Assembly (NCBI RefSeq): GCF_003260205.1
Contig: NZ_QERF01000007.1
Location: 1-64,000 of the forward strand
Source: Winogradskyella tangerina
Lineage (GTDB): Bacteria > Bacteroidota > Bacteroidia > Flavobacteriales > Flavobacteriaceae
Direction: 5' to 3'
DNA length: 64,000 nucleotides
The notes beneath the pieces were generated by a model. That model ran no database searches. It saw only the letters and a list, made by a program, of their open reading frames with translations, and was not told where the DNA came from. Positions 15,210 through 24,390 of the stretch are shown one piece after another (the stretch's first letter is position 1; every line of letters begins with the position of its first letter). The position numbers and the translations under genes were made by a program.

Positions 15210-16526
15210 ATGAGTACATTTAAAATTGAAGGTGGTCACCAATTAAAAGGTTCAATAAAACCTCAGGGTGCAAAGAATGAAGCTTTACAGATTTTATGCG
15301 CTGTTTTGCTTACTCCAGAGAAAGTAATAATTAATAACATACCTGATATTGTAGATGTTAATAAGCTGATTAAGCTATTAGCTAACCTTGGTGTTGAGGT
15401 AGAAAAATCAGCTCCTGGAAGTTATTCGTTTAAAGCTGAAAATATTAATCTAAAATATTTAGAGTCGGATCAATTCAAGGTTGAAGGACGCGGACTACGT
15501 GGTTCCATAATGATTGTAGGTCCGCTATTAGCTCGATTTGGCAAAGGATATATTCCGAAGCCAGGTGGAGATAAAATAGGTCGAAGACGTTTAGATACCC
15601 ATTTTGAAGGATTCATAAAGCTAGGAGCGAGATTTAGATATAACCGGGAAGATTATTTCTACGGTGTTGAAGCTGATAAGTTAACCGGAACTTACATGCT
15701 CTTAGATGAAGCCTCTGTTACCGGTACGGCCAATATTGTGATGGCGGCAGTTTTAGCTGAAGGAACCACTACGATTTATAACGCGGCATGTGAGCCCTAT
15801 CTTCAACAGTTATGTAAAATGCTCAATAGAATGGGTGCCAAGATTTCTGGTATTGGTTCTAACATGTTGATCATTGAAGGTGTTGAACGTTTGGGTGGAA
15901 CAGACCACAAGATGCTACCAGATATGATTGAAATTGGTAGTTGGATTGGTTTAGCAGCAATGACTAAGAGCGAATTGACAATTAAGGATGTTAGCTGGAA
16001 CGATCTCGGACAAATACCTAGTGTTTTTCGCAAACTCGGTATAACAGTAGAGCAGCAAGGCGATGATATTCACATTCCTGCACATAAAAATGGTTATCAA
16101 ATTCAGAATTATATTGATGGCTCTATTCTTACTATTGCAGATGCGCCATGGCCAGGGTTTACACCAGATCTTTTAAGTATTGTTTTGGTGATTGCCACTC
16201 AAGCTAGGGGAGAAGTCCTCATCCACCAGAAAATGTTTGAAAGTCGTTTGTTCTTCGTTGATAAACTCATAGATATGGGCGCAAAGATCATACTATGTGA
16301 CCCGCATCGTGCAACAGTGATTGGGCACGACTTCAAGTCTCAATTAAAGGCCACAACAATGACTTCGCCAGATATTAGAGCTGGTATTTCGTTGCTAATT
16401 GCAGCGCTTTCTGCAAAAGGCACGTCTATTATTCATAATATAGAACAAATTGATCGTGGTTATGAATATATCGACGAGCGCCTTAGAGCTATAGGTGCCA
16501 AGATAGAACGTCTTCCAGGTAACTAA
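15210..16526 (+). CDS. murA: UDP-N-acetylglucosamine 1-carboxyvinyltransferase MurA
   Basis: The 438-aa EPSP-synthase-fold enzyme performs the first committed step of peptidoglycan synthesis, moving enolpyruvyl from PEP to UDP-GlcNAc. It has the K-N-E motif (GAKNEALQILCAVLLT), RGLRGSIMIVGPLLARFG, and DMIEIGSWIG. In the mobile loop the usual PGGC-T-I-G is PGGDKIG, so Asp121 replaces the catalytic/fosfomycin-reactive Cys (Cys115 in E. coli); the loop continues GRRRLDTHFEGF. Asp at this site is active but fosfomycin-insensitive in other bacteria. Otherwise full length. It is co-transcribed with DUF4290. Confidence 0.96.
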   Translation: MSTFKIEGGHQLKGSIKPQGAKNEALQILCAVLLTPEKVIINNIPDIVDVNKLIKLLANLGVEVEKSAPGSYSFKAENINLKYLESDQFKVEGRGLRGSIMIVGPLLARFGKGYIPKPGGDKIGRRRLDTHFEGFIKLGARFRYNREDYFYGVEADKLTGTYMLLDEASVTGTANIVMAAVLAEGTTTIYNAACEPYLQQLCKMLNRMGAKISGIGSNMLIIEGVERLGGTDHKMLPDMIEIGSWIGLAAMTKSELTIKDVSWNDLGQIPSVFRKLGITVEQQGDDIHIPAHKNGYQIQNYIDGSILTIADAPWPGFTPDLLSIVLVIATQARGEVLIHQKMFESRLFFVDKLIDMGAKIILCDPHRATVIGHDFKSQLKATTMTSPDIRAGISLLIAALSAKGTSIIHNIEQIDRGYEYIDERLRAIGAKIERLPGN

Positions 16527-16703
16527 AACATCTTTTGAAATACTTCGGAATGAGCACCTAATGTTGGATTCAACCCCTTTGAATTAATTATGTGGCAGCA
16601 TTTCTTCATATTCTAAATGTGTAATTAACAGAGTTTTGTGTTAATTATATCTAAGAGTTTCGGGTTCAAATGTTAAATTATCGTACCTTAAACAAAATTG
16701 TTT

Positions 16704-19700
16704 ATGAGTACGATGGATTCTGTTTTCCCTCAAAAGTATCGTATTGTATTTTGTTTTGTACTGTTGAGTCAACTTGCGTTTGCTCAATTAGATGATTTCA
16801 ATTTGTCGTTATCAGTAATTGATGAATCTTGTGCAGGCAATGGCTCAATCTCCATGTCCGTCTCAGGGACTACCAATGGGGCTACAATCACTTACAATCT
16901 TTTTCTTCTTCCAGAGACGGCGACACCTATAGCTCAGACTACGACGAGTAGCTTTAATAATTTGGAAAGTGGAGAATATAGGGTAGAAGCTATTCAAACC
17001 TTAGGTGATCAGCAAAATTCTGAAAGTGCTGATGCTACAATTAACAATGTATTCTCAGTTTTAGATTTTGAAATTAGCCAGGGTTTATCTGATGAATGTA
17101 ATGGCTCTAATCTTATAGTAAGTACATTGTCTGGTAACTCACAGTTTTTCGAGATTATATCAGGACCTGTGATTGTACCATTGCAAGAAGACAATATTTT
17201 TAATAACCTTCCAGACGGTACCTATGTTATTCGTGTTTTTGACGAATGTGGGAATGCTTTAACTAAGACTTACACCTTAATATCTAACCAACAGCCATTT
17301 TCAATTTCTGGCATTCAGCAAGCAGAAATTGTAGAGACCTGCGACAATACCGAAATTAGTTTTTCAATAATTGCAGATAACGGAACAATACTGTCTTATC
17401 CCATAACCATAACCTACAATTCTAGTTCATTAGATGGCGAAGAAACAGTTAGTTTTACAGCGGTTTTCGACAACGGATCTCAAAATGAAATTGAAATCAT
17501 CGAGTCCCTACCAAATTTGAATGATTCGACATTTGCCTTGGAAATTGTGGTTGAAGATAATTGTGGTAATACGGTAATTGTTACTGATTTTATTACTACA
17601 AATCCTGAAGTAACCTTGATTGACGTTCCAAGTGAATGTGGAAAGAACTTAATCATTGATGTAGCTAATTTTTTACCGCCATACACCATAGAATTTGTTG
17701 AAGCTCCTGCTGATTTTGATCCTTCAGATTACAACGACAATAATGGTGTTTACACAGAATCTACCATTTTTTTTGAACAAGACATTGGTTTGCCCTACGG
17801 CGTATACACTGTTCTTTTAGTAGATGCTTGCGATAAAAGCGATACAGCTACCATTGAATTGGTGGAAGAGCCCATTGAACCCATGATAACAACAAGTAAT
17901 GGTGGTTGCGACCCACTGACGGGCGAATTGACTTTCAGCGTACCAGATCGAGATCTTGTATCGGCAGTATTTACTGATGCACCAGAAGAATATGAAAATG
18001 AATTACCAGACGACATTAGTAATTTTATTTTATCAGGTAATGTTCTCGTGGTCAGCGACCTCGTAATAGGGACCTATATCGTGGAAGTTGTTGATAATTG
18101 TGGGGATGTCTATATCGAAGAAATTGTTATCCCAGATTTGGAAGATTTACCACTCAATGTTACCACATCACCGAATTGTACCTCAGAAACTGGTAGTCTA
18201 AGAATTGCTGGTTCTTACGGTATTATTGAATCAGTTGTTATTATTGATGCACCTGCAACATTCGCATCAACGCTTCCTTTTGATTATAGTGATGCTATAA
18301 CTGATAGTGGATTTTTTTATGTGGAAAATTTGCCAATAGGAAATTATTCTGTTGAATTTACAGATAGTTGTGGTAATCTGTTTGCAGTTAATCAAGATAT
18401 TCTGGGCTATACGAGCAACCCTTCAATTTATAATTTGCAAAGGAACTGTGGCTCATTCGATCTTAGTATTTTTGATACGGATAATTCGGTGACGAATATA
18501 TCGTATTGGTTTCAAAAGTATTATTCAGAAAGTGATAGTTGGGGACACCCAGAAACTGGTGTTTTGTACTCAGAAGGACAGCTACCTACGAATTCAAACT
18601 CCATTCCTATTCAAAATGGAGAGACCATTCTCAACAATTTTTTTACTGGAACCTTTAGATTGATAAAAACTTTTCAATCATTAAATAATCCAGGTTCCGA
18701 TGACTATTGTTTTGATTTCTTTGCCGAATTCGATGTTGGTTCAGATTTAATAATCAATGATGTTTTTAGTCTTAATTGCGAAGGCGGTTCTGGTCCTTCA
18801 GATATTATTGTAGACGTTTTAGGTGTTCCACCGTATAATTTCTCTATAATATCACCAGTAGTTATTGATAATGGCGAGGATAATATTTTTACAGGATTAG
18901 ATCCAGGTGTTTACGAAATAAGGGTTGAAGATGTCTGCGGAAGTATCGAGGCCATTACGATTAATTTACAAGATTTACCACCTGTAGTGGATATCGGAAC
19001 GCCGTCAGATTTAGTAATCTGTAGCGATGAAGGGACAAATCAAGTGCTATTTGATTTGTCTCAACAAAATGAACAATTACTCGGAAATCAAGACCCTGAA
19101 CGATTTACCATTACATATCATCTCAGTCAATTAGACGCTGATTCTGGCAATAATCCAATACCAGAATCCTATGAAAACATAATCAATCCCCAGACTATTT
19201 TTACCAGAATTGTAAATAATTCTTTGGACGTTTGTTATGAAACGGCTTCATTTCAGCTCGTTGTCGGACTTACACCAGATTTAGGTTCAGATGAGTTTTT
19301 AATCATTTGTGAGGACGACTCGTTTTTACTTTCTGCAGATTCAGGTTATTCAAGTTATCTGTGGTCTACAGGAGAAACGACAAGAGATATTATAGTTGAT
19401 TCAGCCGGTGTCTATACTGTTACTGTTTCGAATGATTATGATGACTTTTTATGTAGTGCCACCAAAACATACAATGTTGACGTTTCTGGGGCTGCAATAA
19501 TTAATGCAATTACAACTGAAGATTTTACAGCCAATAATAACGCGATAAATATTGATGTGTCGGGATTAGGAGACTATGAGTATTCTTTAGATGGACTCGT
19601 TTATCAACAAGAAAGCCTTTTTACAAATTTAGATTCTGGCGATTATACCGTGTTTATAAGAGATAAGAATGGGTGTGGTGTTGTTACACAAACACTGTCC

Positions 19701-19961
19701 TTACTCGACTATAAAAGATTTTTTACACCTAATGGTGATGGTGAAAATGATTATTGGCAAATATGTGGTTCTAAATTAGAACCCAATTTACTGGTATATG
19801 TTTTTGATAGGTACGGAAAGTTACTTAACGTTTTTAATGGTGATCAAAAAGGTTGGGACGGCACCTATAATGGCAGAAGAATGCCTACTAGCGATTATTG
19901 GTTTCTCGTAGAACGACAGAATGGTAAATCGCATACGGGTCATTTCACTTTGAAAAGATAA
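16704..19961 (+). CDS. Large secreted protein with T9SS type B (gliding-motility-associated) C-terminal domain
   Basis: About 1085 aa. A signal peptide (YRIVFCFVLLSQLAFAQ) precedes a long extracellular beta-rich region in which units of about 100 residues recur, each with Cys pairs and phrases such as 'G-x-Y-x-V-E-V-x-D-x-C-G-N' (SprB/Ig-like repeats). The last 85 residues (FFTPNGDGENDYWQICG.. VYVFDRYGKLLNVFNG..GWDGTYNGRRMPTSDYWFLVE) are the CHU_C/type B sorting domain recognised by the type IX secretion system. The frame opens at a TTG at 16698, but ATG 16704 (MSTMDSVFP) is preferred; ATG 16713 is also possible. It is probably a cell-surface adhesin or gliding-associated protein and stands alone, with terminator hairpins downstream. 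Confidence 0.9.
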   Translation: MSTMDSVFPQKYRIVFCFVLLSQLAFAQLDDFNLSLSVIDESCAGNGSISMSVSGTTNGATITYNLFLLPETATPIAQTTTSSFNNLESGEYRVEAIQTLGDQQNSESADATINNVFSVLDFEISQGLSDECNGSNLIVSTLSGNSQFFEIISGPVIVPLQEDNIFNNLPDGTYVIRVFDECGNALTKTYTLISNQQPFSISGIQQAEIVETCDNTEISFSIIADNGTILSYPITITYNSSSLDGEETVSFTAVFDNGSQNEIEIIESLPNLNDSTFALEIVVEDNCGNTVIVTDFITTNPEVTLIDVPSECGKNLIIDVANFLPPYTIEFVEAPADFDPSDYNDNNGVYTESTIFFEQDIGLPYGVYTVLLVDACDKSDTATIELVEEPIEPMITTSNGGCDPLTGELTFSVPDRDLVSAVFTDAPEEYENELPDDISNFILSGNVLVVSDLVIGTYIVEVVDNCGDVYIEEIVIPDLEDLPLNVTTSPNCTSETGSLRIAGSYGIIESVVIIDAPATFASTLPFDYSDAITDSGFFYVENLPIGNYSVEFTDSCGNLFAVNQDILGYTSNPSIYNLQRNCGSFDLSIFDTDNSVTNISYWFQKYYSESDSWGHPETGVLYSEGQLPTNSNSIPIQNGETILNNFFTGTFRLIKTFQSLNNPGSDDYCFDFFAEFDVGSDLIINDVFSLNCEGGSGPSDIIVDVLGVPPYNFSIISPVVIDNGEDNIFTGLDPGVYEIRVEDVCGSIEAITINLQDLPPVVDIGTPSDLVICSDEGTNQVLFDLSQQNEQLLGNQDPERFTITYHLSQLDADSGNNPIPESYENIINPQTIFTRIVNNSLDVCYETASFQLVVGLTPDLGSDEFLIICEDDSFLLSADSGYSSYLWSTGETTRDIIVDSAGVYTVTVSNDYDDFLCSATKTYNVDVSGAAIINAITTEDFTANNNAINIDVSGLGDYEYSLDGLVYQQESLFTNLDSGDYTVFIRDKNGCGVVTQTLSLLDYKRFFTPNGDGENDYWQICGSKLEPNLLVYVFDRYGKLLNVFNGDQKGWDGTYNGRRMPTSDYWFLVERQNGKSHTGHFTLKR

Positions 19962-20011
19962 TAGAGGTGTGAATAGATAAAATTTCCCCATTAGGTCATC
20001 CATAAATCAAA

Positions 20012-20038
20012 AAAAGCCCAAAACTAAATTTGGGCTTT
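20012..20038. terminator. Bidirectional terminator hairpin
   Basis: The arms AAAGCCCAAA and TTTGGGCTTT are preceded by an A-run and followed by a short T-tract, 50 nt after the T9SS protein gene. Both strands could use it; the minus-strand T-run is the stronger. Confidence 0.75.
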
Positions 20039-20111
20039 CCTGTAATTAGTAAAGTCATTAATCAATTTTAAAACTTAAAAAATTACTAAAACAGTTTGAA
20101 ATGTTAATTCA

Positions 20112-20140
20112 GAAAAGCCCCGAAAATATCAGGGCTTTTC
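20112..20140. terminator. Second terminator-like hairpin
   Basis: The arms GAAAAGCCC and GGGCTTTTC enclose a loop of about 11 nt, followed by AATTGTTT. It lies 75 bp beyond the first hairpin, with no gene between them. Confidence 0.65.
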
Positions 20141-20342
20141 AATTGTTTATGAATTTATTATTCTAAACAACTATTACATGATTTGTAAGAATAACAATAC
20201 AAAAATAAAGAATATTCTCATAAATTAAAATTATAAATTATGATAACTTACATATATTCAGCTTAATAAGAAAATAGCTTACACATTTCTATTAATACAA
20301 TAAAGTAAGAATAAGATTACAATTATAATTAATAATTGTACT
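20141..20342. other. A/T-rich gap without a gene
   Basis: About 200 bp between hairpins, nearly all A/T, with only very short frames. I see no promoter box or tRNA-like fold. Confidence 0.4.
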
Positions 20343-20375
20343 AAAAAAAACTCCGACGATGGTCAGAGTCTTTTA
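20343..20375. terminator. Third terminator-like hairpin
   Basis: An A-run, then ACTCCGAC..GTCAGAGT with one internal mismatch, then TCTTTT. On the minus strand it is 120 nt beyond the photolyase stop codon and could terminate the long string of photobiology genes. Confidence 0.6.
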
Positions 20376-20494
20376 AATTGTTTCGTGAAATGGTTATTCA
20401 GGATAAGACATTTCATGTCTTATATTTAAGTAACGTTGCTTTTTATACTTTATTGTATAGTCGTTAAAAAATTTAAATAAATTGAATAAAAATG

Positions 20495-21799
20495 TTAATT
20501 TAATGCAGATTTATAAGTTTCAAGACAACGTTCTCTGGCCATTTTATGATCAACCATTTTTTCTGGATAGGTCAATTCCTGAAAATCTGGAACCCATTTT
20601 TTAATATACTTTAAGTCTTTGTCGAATTTCTGAATTTGAGAGGTAGGATTAAATATTCTAAAGTAAGGTGCAGCATCAACCCCAGAACCAGCAACCCATT
20701 GCCAATTGCCAACATTACTTGCCATTTCATAGTCGTGTAATTTCTCTGCAAAATAGGCCTCGCCCCAGCGCCAATCAATTAATAGATGCTTACACAGAAA
20801 ACTTCCTACTAACATGCGCACACGATTATGCATAAATCCTGTTTCATTTAATTGACGCATTCCTGCATCAACGAGAGGATAACCTGTTTTTCCTTCACAC
20901 CATAACTTAAATTCATCCTCGTTATTGCGCCATTCAATACGGTCGTATTTTGATTTAAAGGCTTTATCCTTTGTGTGTGGGAAATGCCATAAAATCTGCA
21001 TAAAGAATTCGCGCCAGATCAACTCCTGCCAGAAAATTTCATTTTCTTCAGCAATGGCTTTTTCAACCATTCTACGAATACTTACAGTCCCGAATCTGAG
21101 ATGTGGTCCTAAGCGTGACGTAGCATCTTTTGCAGGGAAATTACGTGTGGCTTCGTACTCTTGTATCAACTCTGGGTTCACTGTATATGGCGTGACTTTT
21201 TGCGACGAAGGTTCAAATCCTATGTCGGCTAAACTAAGATTTGGTAAGTCACTGTCGGCTATTAAGTTGCTTAAATGCTTTTCAGAAGGAAAAAAATTGA
21301 GATCACTAGATTTAAAAGCTTCCTTCCACTTTCTCATATATGGCGTATAAACGACGTAAGGGTCGCCATCGTTTTTCACAACCTCGTCTTTTTCAAAAAT
21401 GACTTGGTCTTTATATGTTTGAAAGCCGATGCCTTCAGATTCTAATAATGACCTAATTTCAGTGTCCCTTTCTGTAGCATATGGTTCGTAATCGTGATTG
21501 GTAAATACGGTATCAATGTCGTAGTCTTTAATCAAGGATTTATAAACATCGATGGGCTTACCGTGAAACATTGCAATACTACTATCATGGTTTTTTTGAA
21601 GTTCGCCACGCATGTCCTGCAGTGTTTCAAAAATAAAGTTGAGGCGTGCATCATCTTTAGGCAGTTTGTCTAGAATTTCAGAATCAAAAATAAAAATAGG
21701 CAATACAGGATGTTCATCATTAAGCGCATGAAATAATCCTACGTTGTCATTTAATCTTAGATCTCTTCTAAACCAAAATAAATTTACTTTCTTACTCAT
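20495..21799 (-). CDS. Deoxyribodipyrimidine photolyase (class I CPD type)
   Basis: The 434-aa protein has the N-terminal antenna domain (KVNLFWFRRDLRLNDN) and the C-terminal FAD domain. The FAD domain includes SRLGPHLRFGTVS, EFFMQILWHFP, GKTGYPLVDAGMRQLNETGFMHNRVRMLVGSFL, and the flavin/electron-transfer motif ASNVGNWQWVAGSGVDAAPYFRIFNP, with the Trp pair and Asn typical of functional photolyases. It should use blue or near-UV light to split cyclobutane dimers. The frame extends 20 codons upstream into the SRPBCC gene; the family start MSKKVNLFWFRRDLR is chosen, which overlaps the upstream stop by 8 nt. Last gene of the downstream light-stress string. Confidence 0.93.
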   Translation of the reverse strand: MSKKVNLFWFRRDLRLNDNVGLFHALNDEHPVLPIFIFDSEILDKLPKDDARLNFIFETLQDMRGELQKNHDSSIAMFHGKPIDVYKSLIKDYDIDTVFTNHDYEPYATERDTEIRSLLESEGIGFQTYKDQVIFEKDEVVKNDGDPYVVYTPYMRKWKEAFKSSDLNFFPSEKHLSNLIADSDLPNLSLADIGFEPSSQKVTPYTVNPELIQEYEATRNFPAKDATSRLGPHLRFGTVSIRRMVEKAIAEENEIFWQELIWREFFMQILWHFPHTKDKAFKSKYDRIEWRNNEDEFKLWCEGKTGYPLVDAGMRQLNETGFMHNRVRMLVGSFLCKHLLIDWRWGEAYFAEKLHDYEMASNVGNWQWVAGSGVDAAPYFRIFNPTSQIQKFDKDLKYIKKWVPDFQELTYPEKMVDHKMARERCLETYKSALN

Positions 21800-22268
21800 T
21801 TTTAAGGGTGCCAAACAATTCTTCCAATTTTTTAGTTCTGTAATTAAAGATTTCCTCAAGTTTAGGTTTTACCAAAAATGGGTGAACCATTTGACCTAAT
21901 ATACCTAGAGGGACCTTATAGTCAATGATATCTTCCATTTCTACACCACCTTCAATTTCATTAATAAAGTGCTTGTGGTGCCATAAAGCATAGGGTCCGT
22001 AGAGCTGAACATCAACAAAATACTTTTTGGGCTCAACATGGGTAATCTCACTTACCCATTTCGTTTTAATTCCCAATAAAGGCGTTACTTTATACTGAAT
22101 CACTTGTCCGGCGTAGAGCGGTCTGTCTGCACCAGAAAGTATATCAAAACTCATATAGTCTGGCGTGATGACTTTCAGGTTTCTTGGGTTAGACAAAAAC
22201 TCCCAGGCTTCGTCAACAGAAATTGGTAAATGTTGCTTTTTATGTAGCGTGTATATTTTCATTTTCAA
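21792..22268 (-). CDS. SRPBCC (START/Bet v1-fold) family protein
   Basis: The 158-aa protein (KIYTLHKKQHLPISVDEAWEFLSNPRNLKVITPDYMSFDIL.. MYAGQVIQYKVTPLLGIKTKWVSEI..) fits the SRPBCC cell-division/coenzyme-Q-binding-like group (COG4276 type), often found beside photolyases in marine bacteria. The fold has a deep hydrophobic pocket; the ligand is unknown. No signal peptide. It overlaps the photolyase start by 8 nt, and TspO lies 14 nt upstream, so all are one transcript. Confidence 0.87.
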   Translation of the reverse strand: MKMKIYTLHKKQHLPISVDEAWEFLSNPRNLKVITPDYMSFDILSGADRPLYAGQVIQYKVTPLLGIKTKWVSEITHVEPKKYFVDVQLYGPYALWHHKHFINEIEGGVEMEDIIDYKVPLGILGQMVHPFLVKPKLEEIFNYRTKKLEELFGTLKNE

Positions 22269-22282
22269 TTAAAATCTAATGT

Positions 22283-22747
22283 CTAATTGTTAAATACAAT
22301 GTAGCCATTTAAGGATGTGGCAATGCATAACCATATTAAATAGGGAAGGAGCAAATATTTGGCATATTTCAGGCGGTCGTTTCTAAAGGTAATAAAGAAA
22401 TAGAAAACCACCAGAAGTAGTAAACTAATTACTACTAGTCCTAATGTGATTTGGTGCTGATTAAAAAACACCCAATTCCATCCTACATTCAACAGTACTT
22501 GAAAACCATAAACCAGCCATAGATATTTAGATGAGCGATCATAAAATAACTCTGCTAAATACCAAGAAAAAAAGAGCATTATGGTGGTCCATGCGATTCC
22601 AAAAACAGGGCCTGGTGGTGTCCATGGCGCTTTGTTTAAGTTGGAATACCAGTCAGACTCTGGACCGTTATTCATTAATAACATTCCAAGGCCTAATCCC
22701 CCGAAATTGATAATTAGAAATACTACAAAGTAAGCCGCTTTGCTCAC
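22283..22747 (-). CDS. tspO: TspO/MBR family membrane protein
   Basis: The 154-aa protein has five predicted membrane helices and the tryptophan-rich TspO signature: LNKAPWTPPGPVFGIAWTTIMLFFSWYLA, LNVGWNWVFFNQHQ, and a C-terminal LPYLIWLCIATSLNGYIVFNN. TspO binds porphyrins, degrades or senses them in light and oxygen, and in photosynthetic bacteria modulates carotenoid and pigment genes. It begins with GTG, since no ATG lies before the second half of helix 1. It is immediately downstream of the 55-aa Lacal_2735-like gene in the light-stress string. Confidence 0.95.
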   Translation of the reverse strand: MSKAAYFVVFLIINFGGLGLGMLLMNNGPESDWYSNLNKAPWTPPGPVFGIAWTTIMLFFSWYLAELFYDRSSKYLWLVYGFQVLLNVGWNWVFFNQHQITLGLVVISLLLLVVFYFFITFRNDRLKYAKYLLLPYLIWLCIATSLNGYIVFNN

Positions 22748-22751
22748 GGGA

Positions 22752-22919
22752 CTAGTTTTTTAAGGCCTCGATTTTATCTAATACCTTTTGAGCTTCAGAA
22801 TACTTTTTATCGCTTTCGGCTCTATTGGTAGTTGATAATTTGTGCCAATCGGCCATTAGTTTTTCGTATTGTTTCTGAAGTTTTTCTAACTCCGATGTTT
22901 TTTTAAATAACCCAAACAT
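22752..22919 (-). CDS. Lacal_2735-like small protein (55 aa)
   Basis: A short frame on the minus strand encodes MFGLFKKTSELEKLQKQYEKL.. and ends ..KKYSEAQKVLDKIEALKN. It agrees with the small flavobacterial Lacal_2735 family (MFGLFKKK start, a central 'LSTTNR', terminal helix). It is predicted to be a helical coiled-coil hairpin; the N-terminal MFGLF may be a membrane-surface anchor. It fits snugly between glutathione peroxidase (4 nt gap) and tspO (4 nt gap), which supports its being real. The function is unknown. Confidence 0.85.
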   Translation of the reverse strand: MFGLFKKTSELEKLQKQYEKLMADWHKLSTTNRAESDKKYSEAQKVLDKIEALKN

Positions 22920-22923
22920 AATT

Positions 22924-23463
22924 TTAGTCTAAATGTTTTGTAATTCTTGAATTGAAAGGCTTTGTGATAGAATAATAGAAGTCTAAAAATTCCCCATTTT
23001 CATCTACCAAATATTTCTGAAAATTCCACTTTACTGAAGAATTTTGTCTACCATTAATGGCCTTAGTTGTTAACCATTCGTACAAAGGATGTTGATTTGG
23101 TCCTTTTACATCGATCTTCTCAGTGATTAAAAATGAAACACCGTAATTGATCTCACAAAACTCCTGGATTTCTTCAGAGTTTCCGGGTTCTTGTTTTCCA
23201 AATTGATTACAGGGAACGCCTATAACAACGAGATCATTCTTAAATGTTTCGTGTAACTTCTGAAGTTCTTTGTATTGTGGAGTAAAGCCGCATTTTGAGG
23301 CGACATTTACAAACAATATTTTCTTTCCTTTAAATTCAGCCAGATCAATAGCTCGCCCTTGTAAACTATTAATTTCTATATCGTATATAGATTTTGAAGG
23401 TTTATTGATTACATCATTATCAGTAGCTGAAAGTGTGCTTATAAAGGTTTTAATTGGGTTCAT
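22924..23463 (-). CDS. Glutathione peroxidase family thiol peroxidase
   Basis: The 179-aa protein has a thioredoxin fold with the peroxidatic Cys in VASKCGFTPQY, the Gln of GVPCNQFGKQEPG, and the W-N pair in VKWNFQKYLVDENG, giving the complete Cys-Gln-Trp-Asn catalytic set. Cys replaces selenocysteine, as in bacterial enzymes, which usually use thioredoxin as reductant. It removes hydrogen and lipid peroxides. The first ~20 residues precede the core domain and lack a clear signal peptide. The start is 6 nt after the SDR stop. The location among photolyases suggests defence against light-driven lipid peroxidation. Confidence 0.94.
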   Translation of the reverse strand: MNPIKTFISTLSATDNDVINKPSKSIYDIEINSLQGRAIDLAEFKGKKILFVNVASKCGFTPQYKELQKLHETFKNDLVVIGVPCNQFGKQEPGNSEEIQEFCEINYGVSFLITEKIDVKGPNQHPLYEWLTTKAINGRQNSSVKWNFQKYLVDENGEFLDFYYSITKPFNSRITKHLD

Positions 23464-23468
23464 AGGTT

Positions 23469-24152
23469 TTAAATTTTGAAGCTTACTATACCGCAGTCCA
23501 TTTCAAATATTTGCCCTGATAATGAAGCTGCCTTTTCAGACAATAAAAATGTAGCCATATCAGCAACCTCTTGAGGTTGAAGGTATTTTTTTAATGGATG
23601 ACGCTCGTTCATATTTTCGATCATGCGTTCATTGCGTAATAATTTAGACGCCAAATCAGTATCAGTTACTGTTGGTGCAATGGCATTTACTCTAACAGTC
23701 GGTGCTAATTCTGCACCAAGCGATTTTGTTAGGCCTTCAACAGCCGATTTGGCTGCAGCTACACTTGCGTGAAACGGCATTCCTAGTTTTGCCGCAACGG
23801 TGCTAAATAATACAATTGATGGTGCATTTCCGTTTTTTAAAAGCGGTAAATACTTCTGAATAGTTTTCACGGCTCCAATGACATTGATATTGAAATCGGA
23901 CTTAAAATCATCAATACTTAAGCGATTAATTGGTTTTAAATTAATGCTTCCCGGACAATAAACAAGTCCGTCTAATTCTTCAACAACTGGAAGTTCATCA
24001 GTGAGAACATCGCAATCAAAATGGGTAAGATTTTCATGCGCCTGCTCAGGAGCGGTTCTGCTGATGTTGATTATTTTATGTGAAGAAAGCAAAGAAGAGA
24101 CGATTGCATTGCCTATGCCTTTGCTTCCTCCAACTACTAGTATAGTTTTCAT
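23469..24152 (-). CDS. SDR-family protein with altered active site
   Basis: The 227-aa Rossmann protein has the cofactor motif VVGGSKGIG and a fold typical of short-chain dehydrogenases, with the structural Ser in VLFSTVAAKLG and the Lys in ASVAAAKSAVEGLTKSLGAEL. The catalytic Tyr expected four residues before that Lys (Y-x-x-x-K) is Val131 here, so normal hydride-transfer chemistry is doubtful. It ends SGQIFEMDCGIVSFKI, as in complete SDRs. It lies within the light-stress string between a 75-aa protein and glutathione peroxidase. It could be a binding or sensing relative of the family; the substrate is unknown. Confidence 0.88.
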   Translation of the reverse strand: MKTILVVGGSKGIGNAIVSSLLSSHKIINISRTAPEQAHENLTHFDCDVLTDELPVVEELDGLVYCPGSINLKPINRLSIDDFKSDFNINVIGAVKTIQKYLPLLKNGNAPSIVLFSTVAAKLGMPFHASVAAAKSAVEGLTKSLGAELAPTVRVNAIAPTVTDTDLASKLLRNERMIENMNERHPLKKYLQPQEVADMATFLLSEKAASLSGQIFEMDCGIVSFKI

Positions 24153-24159
24153 TATGTTC

Positions 24160-24387
24160 TTATGCCGCTGTTAACGGTCTGCCTTTTAGGCGTTTTTCAA
24201 TTTTCTGTTTAATTACTGTAAGACGCTTCATTAAATCCATTAATTTGGCATCTTTCTTTTGCTTATAGACTTCGTTTACACCAAGAATTATTTCTTTAGC
24301 TTCTCTAGCTGCTAAAATTCTATCGCTTGTGGTCTTGAACGTGTGCTTTCTGTTTTCAAACTCAACTGCTCTTTCTAAAATATCCAT
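24160..24387 (-). CDS. Unknown small helical protein (75 aa)
   Basis: MDILERAVEFENRKHTFKTTSDRILAAREAKEIILGVNEVY.. is predicted almost entirely alpha-helical and strongly basic at the C-terminus (RLTVIKQKIEKRLKGRPL). No known motif. It is tightly packed between folE (3 nt gap) and the SDR gene (7 nt gap), which makes it a real operon member. A two- or three-helix bundle that binds protein or nucleic acid is possible. Confidence 0.78.
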   Translation of the reverse strand: MDILERAVEFENRKHTFKTTSDRILAAREAKEIILGVNEVYKQKKDAKLMDLMKRLTVIKQKIEKRLKGRPLTAA

Positions 24388-24390
24388 AGC

